A stretch of DNA of 12,942 bases from an uncultured Clostridium sp. (GTDB lineage: Bacteria; Bacillota; Clostridia; TANB77; CAG-508): NCBI GenBank assembly GCA_945937855.1, contig CAMEUC010000020.1, positions 1 to 12,942 of the forward strand, written 5' to 3'. The first letter of the stretch is position 1; each line of letters opens with the position of its first letter. Under the pieces are notes generated by a model. It worked only from the letters and a program-made list of their open reading frames with translations. It was not told the DNA's origin and made no database searches. Below, piece after piece: positions 6,797 to 12,942 of the stretch. The position numbers were made by a program, and so were the translations under genes.

Positions 6797-6824
6797 TTGA
6801 CAAAATCAAAAAATATAATATAAT
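6797..6824 (+). promoter_or_regulatory. Consensus promoter for the prepilin-like gene
   Basis: TTGACA (6797-6802) and TATAAT (6819-6824) both match the sigma-A consensus exactly, with a 16-base spacer. The transcript would carry a leader of about 115 bases containing the hairpin at 6855-6892 before the broken prepilin gene at 6945. Confidence 0.7.
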
Positions 6825-6854
6825 AAAACCATAAAAAATAGACTGACTGTAAAT

Positions 6855-6892
6855 GATGTAGGGGCTTTTGTTCCACCCACTGCCCGCACATC
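6855..6892 (+). repeat. GC-rich imperfect inverted repeat in the leader
   Basis: GATGT (6855-6859) pairs with ACATC (6888-6892), and GGGC (6862-6865) with GCCC (6882-6885), around a 16-base loop and a small internal loop. G+C over 6861-6900 is 60 % in a region otherwise very AT-rich. It resembles the GTAGGGGC...GCCC palindromes I recall as dispersed intergenic repeats in gut Firmicutes, though this link is from memory and unproven. It could also be a structured leader RNA. Confidence 0.5.
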
Positions 6893-6944
6893 GAAGGCAA
6901 GACCCAATACCAATAAAAAACAAAAATAAATGGAGGAATTAAAA

Positions 6945-7922
6945 ATGTTAAAAATTAACGAAACAAAAAAGAAAATGTAGGGAAAAACTTGAATCCCACA
7001 TCACACTTCACACATCACACTTCACAAAGGGGTATTACCCTAATAGCTCTAGTAATAACAATAATAGTAATGTTAATCCTAGTTGCCGTAACAATAACAA
7101 TGGAAATAAATGGAGGGCTATTCGAACATGCATGACAAGCAGTAGGAGACACGCAAAACGAAATAGATAAAGAACAACAACTAGCAAGTGAACAAGTGAC
7201 AATAGATGGACAAACATATAATACAATAGATGAATATGTAAATGGGACTGAAGGAGTTGACATTTCTTACGTAAATGTAGGGGATTACATAAGTAATTAC
7301 CCAGTAGAGTATACAAATATTGGAGATAATATACGAGATGAATTTATAGGATGGAGAGTATTATCAAAAGAGACAGATGAGTCTGGAAATACATATGTAA
7401 AACTTATATCAGCAGGAGTACCACTAAGCTACTCTAATCCATTGGCACGGAGCAAATGTAAGTGTAACAAATTTAACAACAGGATTTTTAACAACAGAGA
7501 TTGCCAGCACAGCAACAGATTATAAATTCTCTGAATGTGGATTTACAAGTATAGGAAATGATACTAATTTAGGAAATGTATTTGCAAATGCATTTACAGA
7601 AAAGGTGCAAGCATTAACAAAGGAGGATATAGATGCTGTAGTAGGTTACACAACTGGTGGAGAAACTGATGTAAGTGATTTGCAATATGCTGATCTCTTA
7701 GCAGTGCCTTGTAAAGGAGATAATTCATCTAATTATGCTGAAACATGGCTAGCTACGTCGAATGGAAATTACTTATGGCTCGTAGGTGAGAACGGTAAAC
7801 TAGCATGCTATGCCAATATTGTTATCGGAGTTCGTCCTGTTGTATCACTAAAGTCTAGTGTTAAATTTACTCCTGCATCTAAAAAAATAAATAATACTAC
7901 AACTTGGAAAATATCACTTTAA
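6945..7922 (+). pseudogene. Decayed type IV prepilin-like surface protein gene
   Basis: Ribosome site GGAGG (6932-6936) and ATG at 6945 start a short leader, MLKINETKKKM. The prepilin signature RGITLIALVITIIVMLILV follows from 7028: Gly at the peptidase cleavage point and one hydrophobic helix, but with Thr rather than Glu at +3/+5 as in the Clostridia type. Then come a heptad-like helix, a GWRVLSKETDESGNTYVKLI segment and a C-terminal end containing GVRPVVSLKS. Intact members are secreted or pilus-associated. Lesions are TAG at 6978-6980, TGA at 6990-6992 (leader frame), a 14-bp tandem duplication at 6997-7024 that shifts the frame, TGA at 7133-7135, and a frameshift near 7440-7450 that joins the frames of 7196-7525 and 7605-7922. 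With this many lesions a full-length product is not expected. The promoter and the downstream terminator remain intact, so loss looks recent. Confidence 0.88.
6997..7024 (+). repeat. 14-bp tandem duplication inside the prepilin leader
   Basis: CACATCACACTTCA occurs twice, at 6997-7010 and 7011-7024. Taking out one copy puts the start codon at 6945 back in frame with the GITLIAL helix, so the duplication is a frame-breaking event just ahead of the peptidase cleavage site. Two stop codons in the leader would still block translation. Confidence 0.9.
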
Positions 7923-7938
7923 ATAAGTATTCAAAACG

Positions 7939-7985
7939 AACTGTGTAAATTCAAGAAATAGATTCTTGAATTGCACAGTTTTTTT
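7939..7985 (+). terminator. Rho-independent terminator after the prepilin-like gene
   Basis: AACTGTG (7939-7945) and TTCAAGAA (7950-7957) pair with TTCTTGAA (7963-7970) and GCACAGTT (7973-7980), giving a stem of about 18 bp with a small bulge and a short loop. It runs into seven T (7979-7985). The bases from 7986 to 8128 are AT-rich and hold nothing I can identify. Confidence 0.85.
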
Positions 7986-8128
7986 GTACAAAAAAATGAA
8001 GTTCACCCTACACCTTCTATTACCTGTTGAATTATAACATTAATAATTTTTTTATTGTTCAGTTAAGAGAATTAAATACTGTTTCCATGGAGTTATTACT
8101 GAATATCAACTATTTTTTTTCACAAATA

Positions 8129-8179
8129 TTGAAAAAACCCTTTTAAATTTTTACAAAATAATATAAAATAAAACATAAT
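8129..8179 (+). promoter_or_regulatory. Possible promoter region of recJ
   Basis: Two weak arrangements are visible: TTGAAA (8129-8134) with TACAAA (8152-8157) at spacing 17, or TTTACA (just before 8157) with CATAAT (8174-8179) at spacing 18. The second would leave almost no leader before AGGAG at 8188. The sequence is so AT-rich that neither is certain. Confidence 0.3.
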
Positions 8180-8197
8180 GTAATTTTAGGAGTATAT

Positions 8198-9886
8198 ATG
8201 AATAAAAAATGGGGTTTTTATGAAATCGAAGAAAATATGGTGAAAGAAATTGCTAATAAACATGGAATTACAGAAGTTTTAGCAAGAATACTAATTAATA
8301 GAGGAATTACAGAAGATGAAGAAATAGAAATTTTTTTAGAGCCTAAAAGAAATAATTTTTACAATCCCTTTCTGCTACCAGATATGGAAAAAGCAGTTCA
8401 AAGAATTATAGAAGCAATTAACAATAATGAAAAAGTTGTTATTTATGGAGATTATGATGTAGATGGAATAACAAGTGTAACGGTTTTAAAAAAATTTTTA
8501 AAAGAAAGAGGCTTAGAGGTAGGGTATTATATACCAAATAGATTAGAAGAGGGATATGGATTAAATAGCCAAGCGATACAAAAGATAATAGAAGAAAAAT
8601 ATACATTAATGATTACAGTAGACTGTGGAATTTCTGCAATAAAAGAAATAGAAGAATGTAATGAACTTGGATTGCAAACAATAATTACAGACCACCACGA
8701 ACAAGGTGAAAAAATACCAAATGCATATGCAGTTGTAGATGCAAAAAGAAAAGATAATTGCTATCCTTTTAGGGAATTAGCAGGAGTAGGTGTGGTTTTT
8801 AAACTAATTCAAGCTATTTCAAAAAAGCTAAATCTAGAAGATAAAGAATATTTAAAATATTTAGATATAGTAGCAGTAGGGACAATATCTGATATAGTTC
8901 CACTAATAAATGAAAATAGAGTTATTGCAAAGTTAGGATTAAAATTAATAGAAGTAACCAAAAATATAGGACTAAAAGAGTTAATAAATGCTTCAAATTA
9001 TAAAAAAGTAGATTCTAGTATGATTTCATTTGGAGTAGCTCCAAGAATAAATGCTTGTGGAAGAATGGGACACCAAGAACAAGCTTTAAAACTATTTTTA
9101 ACAGAAAATATAGTAGAAGCAAAAGAGATAACAAAACAACTTAATAAATACAATTTAGAAAGACAAGAAAAAGAAAAAGAAATTTACACACAGGCATTAG
9201 AAAAATTACAAAAAGAAGATCTTCAAAACATAAATACTATAGTTTTAGGAGGAGAACATTGGTATCATGGAGTAATAGGAATTGTTGCTTCTAAACTTAC
9301 AGAAAGCTTTTTTAAACCTACAATATTGGTTGGATTTGAAAATGGTGAAGGAAAAGGTTCTGGAAGAAGTATACCAGGTTTTGACCTTCATGAGGCATTA
9401 AACTATTCATCAGATTATTTAGAAAAATTTGGTGGACATGCAATGGCAGTAGGATTAACATTAAAAAAAGAACAATTTGAAGATTTTAAGAATAAGTTTG
9501 AAGAAATAGCCCAAAAACAAGAAATAAAGAAATTACAACCAATTATAAGAATAGATGGAATAATAACTAAAAAGGATTTTAATTTTACAACACTTAATGA
9601 AATTAAAAAAATGGAACCATTTGGAGAAAAAAACGAAAGACCATTACTTTTATATAAAAACTTAAAAATTGATTCTATAAGAGCTTTATCTGAAGGTAAA
9701 CATTTAAAATTAACCTTAAGAGATGAAAATACTATAATTGATGCTATTGGATTTAATTTAGGAGATTTAGCAGCCGAATTTTTAATAGGAGATAAAGTAG
9801 ATGTTGTAGGAAGCTTAGAAGAAAATAGTTATAATGGAATAGAAAAGCTACAAATAAACTTAAAAGATATTATAAAATCAGTATAA
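8198..9886 (+). CDS. recJ: Single-stranded-DNA-specific exonuclease RecJ
   Basis: RecJ degrades single-stranded DNA 5' to 3' in the cytoplasm during recombination and base-excision or mismatch repair, using Mn or Mg. The product is 562 aa, a usual length for Firmicutes. DHH-domain motifs are YGDYDVDG (83-90; Asp85, Asp87, Asp89), VDCG (141-144), DHHE (165-168) and SDIVPL (231-236). NACGRMG (285-291) sits in the linker. The DHHA1 part has GGEHWYHGVIGIVASKL (351-367), GSGRS (387-391) and GGHAMAVGL (412-420). The last 110 or so residues fit the OB-like DNA-binding domain. All catalytic Asp and His residues are present. The start is ATG at 8198 with AGGAG at 8188-8192. It heads a plus-strand group with relA and a metallo-hydrolase, separated from relA by 72 bases. 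Confidence 0.96.
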   Translation: MNKKWGFYEIEENMVKEIANKHGITEVLARILINRGITEDEEIEIFLEPKRNNFYNPFLLPDMEKAVQRIIEAINNNEKVVIYGDYDVDGITSVTVLKKFLKERGLEVGYYIPNRLEEGYGLNSQAIQKIIEEKYTLMITVDCGISAIKEIEECNELGLQTIITDHHEQGEKIPNAYAVVDAKRKDNCYPFRELAGVGVVFKLIQAISKKLNLEDKEYLKYLDIVAVGTISDIVPLINENRVIAKLGLKLIEVTKNIGLKELINASNYKKVDSSMISFGVAPRINACGRMGHQEQALKLFLTENIVEAKEITKQLNKYNLERQEKEKEIYTQALEKLQKEDLQNINTIVLGGEHWYHGVIGIVASKLTESFFKPTILVGFENGEGKGSGRSIPGFDLHEALNYSSDYLEKFGGHAMAVGLTLKKEQFEDFKNKFEEIAQKQEIKKLQPIIRIDGIITKKDFNFTTLNEIKKMEPFGEKNERPLLLYKNLKIDSIRALSEGKHLKLTLRDENTIIDAIGFNLGDLAAEFLIGDKVDVVGSLEENSYNGIEKLQINLKDIIKSV

Positions 9887-9887
9887 A

Positions 9888-9922
9888 ATGTATGTGTAGG
9901 ATTCCATCCCTACACGATACAT
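9888..9922 (+). other. Hairpin between recJ and relA
   Basis: ATGTATGTGTAGG (9888-9900) pairs with CCTACAC and ATACAT (9909-9922) with one bulged G at 9916, giving 13 bp around an 8-base loop. There is no T-tract after it, so it is not a standard terminator. Possible roles are RNA processing, attenuation or the scar of a small palindromic repeat. It lies one base after the recJ stop codon. Confidence 0.65.
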
Positions 9923-9958
9923 CTAAGGCTAGACATAATAAAAAGGGGGCAAAATTTA

Positions 9959-12160
9959 ATGCAAGAACAAAATGAAATGAAAATACAAAGTATTATAAAA
10001 AAAATGAAATTAAATAATAGGAAATCTAATTCACATCTTATTTTAAAGGCTTATAATTATGCGAAAAACAACCACAAAGAACAAAAAAGGTTGTCTGGAG
10101 AAGAATATATAATTCATCCTGTTGAGGTGGCTGATATTTTAGCAGATTTAAAAATGGATGATGCTACAATTTGTGCAGCACTTTTACATGATGTTGTTGA
10201 AGATACACCAATAACTCGTGAAGATATTACTAGAGAATTTGGTGAAGAAATTGCTGAAATGGTAGACGGAGTAACTAAACTTGGGAAAATAAAATATGTT
10301 ACAATAGAAGAACAGCAAGTTGAAAATTACAGAAAAATGTTTTTGGCAATGGGAAAAGATATAAGAGTCATATTAATAAAACTTGCAGATAGACTTCATA
10401 ATATGAGAACACTATCATATTTAAAAAGAGACAGACAAATTGCAAATGCTAAAGAAACAATGGAACTATATGCTCCCCTTGCTAATAGATTAGGTATTTA
10501 TTCTTTAAAATGGGAATTAGAGGATCTAGCATTTAAATATTTACAGCCAGAAGAATATAAAGAATTAATTTTAGGGATAGAAAGAAAAAGAGAAGAAAGA
10601 TTACAATTCATAGATAAAATAATGGAGGAAATAAAACAAGCATTAAAAAAGGCAAAAATAACTGCTGAAATGACTGGAAGAGCAAAACATTTATATAGTA
10701 TATATAGAAAAATGCAAAGAGATAATATTACTTTAGACCAAGTTTATGATTTATTTGCATTAAGAATAATTGTAAATTCTGTGAAGGATTGTTATGCAGC
10801 ACTTGGGGTGGTACACGATTTATATACTCCAATGCCAGGTAGATTTAAGGATTATATTGCAGTACCAAAACCAAATATGTATCAATCAATTCATACTACC
10901 CTTTTGGGCCCAAAAGGTACACCTTTCGAAGTACAAGTACGTACTTGGGACATGCATCAAGTCGCTGAATTTGGTATTGCTGCACATTGGGCATATAAAG
11001 AAGCAAATAATAATAGAAATAAAAAATCGAATGTAGTAGTTACAGAAGACAAACTAGCATGGCTAAGAGAATCTTTGGAGTGGCAAAGAGATATGCAAGA
11101 TCCCGATGAATTTATGAAAAACTTAAAAACAGAGCTATTTGAAGATGAAGTTTATGTATTTACTCCAAAGGGTGCAATAAAAGCTTTACCAAGAGGTGCA
11201 ACTCCAATAGACTTTGCATACTCTATACATGCTGAAGTTGGTCATAAAATGGTAGGATGTAAAATAAATAGTAAAATGATGCCAATAATTACACCATTAA
11301 AAAGTGGAGATATAGTAGAAATTATTACATCTGATACTTCAAAAGGACCAAGTCGCGATTGGATTAAAATAGTAAAAAGTACAAGTGCAAGAAATAAAAT
11401 TCAACAGTGGTTTAAAAAGGCAGAAAGAGAAGAAAATATTACTAAAGGAAAAGAAATATTAGACAAAGAAATTAAAAAACTTGGAATGAATCACAGCGAT
11501 TTATTTAAGCCAGAATGGATACAGGCTGTTCTAAAAAGGTATAATTATAATTCACAAGACGATATGTTTGCAAGTATTGGTTTTGGAGCGATTTCTCCGA
11601 ATAAAATACTAACAAGATTGTTAGAAGAATACAAAAAAGAACATGAAGAGGATACTATAGAACAAAAGATTCAAGAATTAGTAGAAACAAAAAATGTTGT
11701 AAAAAAAGTTCCTACATCTGGTGTAATTGTTAAAGGAATAGATAATTGCCTAGTAAAATTTTCTAAATGTTGTAATCCAGTTCCTGGAGATGAAATAATA
11801 GGGTATATTACAAAAGGAAGAGGAGTTTCAATACACAGAAAAGATTGTACAAATATAAAAGATTTGCTATCAGAGGAAGAAAGAATAATCGATGTTAAAT
11901 GGTATGAAGAAGAGAAAAAGGGAAATTATAATGTCGATATTGAGGTTTTATCTAACGATAGAACTGGCTTACTTGGTGATATAGTAAAAGAAATTACAAG
12001 TCAAAAAATAAATATTATGGCTGTAAATACAAGAACAAATAAAGATAGAATAGCAACAATAGATATTACAATAGAAGTCCAAGATATAGAACAATTAAAC
12101 AAAGTAGTTAAATCAATTAGAAAAGTTGACAGTGTATACGAGGTCAACCGTAAAAAATAA
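9959..12160 (+). CDS. relA: Bifunctional RelA/SpoT (p)ppGpp synthetase/hydrolase
   Basis: Makes and degrades the stringent-response alarmone (p)ppGpp in the cytoplasm, responding to uncharged tRNA on the ribosome. The product is 733 aa, full length. The HD hydrolase domain (about 25-190) keeps His53, His77-Asp78, Glu81-Asp82 and Asp144 (LADRLHNMRT). The synthetase domain (about 235-345) has GRAKHLYSIYRKM and RFKDYIAVPKPN; RFKD at 295-298 is the form seen in two-way enzymes. TGS covers about 396-457, the conserved Cys region CLVKFSKCCNPVPGDEI follows, and a C-terminal ACT domain begins near VDIEVLSNDRTGLLG. Both active sites look intact. The start is ATG at 9959 with AAAAGGGGG at 9941-9949; the second Met (codon 7) is less well placed. 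In many Firmicutes apt lies between recJ and relA, and it is absent here. Confidence 0.97.
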   Translation: MQEQNEMKIQSIIKKMKLNNRKSNSHLILKAYNYAKNNHKEQKRLSGEEYIIHPVEVADILADLKMDDATICAALLHDVVEDTPITREDITREFGEEIAEMVDGVTKLGKIKYVTIEEQQVENYRKMFLAMGKDIRVILIKLADRLHNMRTLSYLKRDRQIANAKETMELYAPLANRLGIYSLKWELEDLAFKYLQPEEYKELILGIERKREERLQFIDKIMEEIKQALKKAKITAEMTGRAKHLYSIYRKMQRDNITLDQVYDLFALRIIVNSVKDCYAALGVVHDLYTPMPGRFKDYIAVPKPNMYQSIHTTLLGPKGTPFEVQVRTWDMHQVAEFGIAAHWAYKEANNNRNKKSNVVVTEDKLAWLRESLEWQRDMQDPDEFMKNLKTELFEDEVYVFTPKGAIKALPRGATPIDFAYSIHAEVGHKMVGCKINSKMMPIITPLKSGDIVEIITSDTSKGPSRDWIKIVKSTSARNKIQQWFKKAEREENITKGKEILDKEIKKLGMNHSDLFKPEWIQAVLKRYNYNSQDDMFASIGFGAISPNKILTRLLEEYKKEHEEDTIEQKIQELVETKNVVKKVPTSGVIVKGIDNCLVKFSKCCNPVPGDEIIGYITKGRGVSIHRKDCTNIKDLLSEEERIIDVKWYEEEKKGNYNVDIEVLSNDRTGLLGDIVKEITSQKINIMAVNTRTNKDRIATIDITIEVQDIEQLNKVVKSIRKVDSVYEVNRKK

Positions 12161-12187
12161 ATAATATCAAAAGAAGGAAGGTAAAAA

Positions 12188-12835
12188 ATGATACTTAAGA
12201 GAATTAAAGTTAATGCAGGCGGATTTATGGGAATAAACTGCTATATTATACAAGATGAAGAAACTAAAGAAACCATGGTAATTGACCCAGGAGGATCATT
12301 TAATAAAATAGAGGAAATGTTAAATGTTATAAATGCGAAAGTAAAATATATTTTATTAACTCATTGCCATGGAGACCATATGGGAGCAGCAACAATGTTA
12401 AGAGAAAAATATGGAGGGAAAATATTAATTCACAGATTTGATAGAGATGGATTAAGAGATCCAAGCATAAATTTAAGTTCACATATTGGTATTGGAGATG
12501 TTATTGTAGAAGAGGATGCAAGAGTAGATGATGGTGATATTTTACACGTTGGAGGACTAAAGTTTAAAGTAATATATACACCAGGACACACAATAGGGAG
12601 TATATCCTTATACTGTGAAGAAGAAAAAATGTTGTTTTCAGGAGATACGTTATTTAGAGGCTCTTGGGGAAGGACTGATTTACCAACAAGTAATTTTGAA
12701 CAAATAATAAACTCGATAACAAATAAATTAATGAAATTACCAGAAGATACTATAGTATATCCAGGGCACCGGAAAATCAACAATAATAAAAGAAGAAGAA
12801 CCAATATACTTGGAGCTAAAAGCAAAAGACTTTAA
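12188..12835 (+). CDS. Glyoxalase II-like metallo-beta-lactamase-fold hydrolase (C-terminus frameshifted)
   Basis: A cytoplasmic metal-dependent hydrolase, probably acting on thioesters such as hydroxyacylglutathione-like substrates; the substrate is inferred from the family only. As read, it is 215 aa. Metal ligands are all visible: HCHGDH at 59-64 (His59, His61, Asp63, His64), His134 in TPGHTIGS, Asp153 in FSGDTLF, and His194 in YPGH. Right after His194 the frame turns into an unusual Arg/Lys/Asn-rich tail. Dropping one C at 12769/12770 gives the expected PGHGKSTIIKEEEPIYLE ending, with TAG at 12837-12839 and a 216-aa protein. So there is a one-base insertion, either real or a sequencing error. 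The ribosome site AAGGAAGG ends at 12181, and relA ends 27 bases upstream, so the two are probably cotranscribed. Confidence 0.9.
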   Translation: MILKRIKVNAGGFMGINCYIIQDEETKETMVIDPGGSFNKIEEMLNVINAKVKYILLTHCHGDHMGAATMLREKYGGKILIHRFDRDGLRDPSINLSSHIGIGDVIVEEDARVDDGDILHVGGLKFKVIYTPGHTIGSISLYCEEEKMLFSGDTLFRGSWGRTDLPTSNFEQIINSITNKLMKLPEDTIVYPGHRKINNNKRRRTNILGAKSKRL

Positions 12836-12856
12836 TTAGGGGGTACTAATTTTATT
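12834..12856 (+). terminator. Weak hairpin with T-rich tail after the metallo-hydrolase
   Basis: AATTAG (12834-12839) pairs with CTAATT (12846-12851) around GGGGTA, followed by TTATTT. The stem is short and AT-rich, and the fold-back repeat begins about 15 bases later, so termination here is uncertain. Confidence 0.3.
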
Positions 12857-12869
12857 TAAAACAAAAAAG

Positions 12870-12942
12870 TAGCCAAACGCAGGGGCTTTATATATTTTAA
12901 AAGCGAATTGTTCCGTGGGGACCGCCGTGGGCTGTTAAAGGC
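12870..12942 (+). repeat. Fold-back repeat element, left half (cut by window edge)
   Basis: TAGCC.AACGCAGGGGCTTTATATATTTTA matches the left arm of the copy at 849-995, and GACCGCC further in matches GACCGCC near 899-905. The right half lies past the window end. Same orientation as the 849 copy. The distance from the gene upstream again puts it exactly at a gene border. Confidence 0.75.

Noticed and set aside
6997..7024. CRISPR-like repeat
   Set aside because: Only two adjacent 14-bp copies with no spacers; a simple tandem duplication within a broken coding frame.
7015..7316. Two overlapping minus-strand open frames opposite the prepilin gene
   Set aside because: Low-complexity Leu/Ile/Ser-rich products opposite a clearly recognisable prepilin sequence; no start signals.
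6430..7922. Reassigned stop codons (TAG or TGA read as amino acids)
   Set aside because: Housekeeping genes here use TGG for Trp, the kinase gene ends in TAG, and the broken genes also contain frameshifts, which a changed code would not explain.

Overview
The window comes from a low-GC Gram-positive chromosome, most likely an uncultured gut-type member of the Clostridia. This is inferred from the strong A+T bias, heavy AGA and ATA codon use, AGGAGG-type ribosome binding sites, a single-chain glycyl-tRNA synthetase of Firmicutes type, a TGS-containing nucleoside kinase, and a recJ - relA - metallo-hydrolase block. Housekeeping genes use the standard code, with TGG for Trp and TAA or TAG stops. 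The species cannot be named from the sequence alone.

Left part (1-4822): a membrane-anchored cyclophilin-type prolyl isomerase (110-826), a complete glycyl-tRNA synthetase (1028-2416), and then a two-gene unit made of a TGS/P-loop nucleoside kinase (2682-4322) and a small RNHCP zinc-ribbon-like protein (4331-4642). These all run on the plus strand. A family of fold-back repeats sits at the gene borders: half a copy at 1-76, a full copy at 849-995, a full copy in the opposite orientation at 4688-4820, and another half copy at 12870-12942. The two full copies are built to fold into long hairpins.

Middle part (4845-7985): an HtpX-family M48 membrane protease on the minus strand (4845-5747), followed by about 2.2 kb of decayed accessory DNA. 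This holds an ORF6N-domain phage-type protein broken into three reading frames (5811-6319), a small GC-richer gene cut by an amber codon and followed by a perfect 38-nt palindrome (6430-6710), and a type IV prepilin-like gene with several lesions (6945-7922). The promoters upstream of the last two still look intact, and both are preceded by the same 27-nt sequence. A clear rho-independent terminator closes the island.

Right part (8198-12942): recJ (DHH single-strand exonuclease), a bifunctional RelA/SpoT (p)ppGpp synthetase-hydrolase, and a glyoxalase II-like metallo-beta-lactamase-fold hydrolase, all on the plus strand. This matches the recJ - apt - relA order common in Firmicutes, but apt is missing; a hairpin of about 35 nt occupies the place. 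The hydrolase carries an apparent one-base insertion directly after its last metal-binding His.

I found no convincing new multi-gene system. The least explained signals are the dispersed fold-back element family, the shared sequence upstream of two promoters in the decayed island, and the small interrupted gene.
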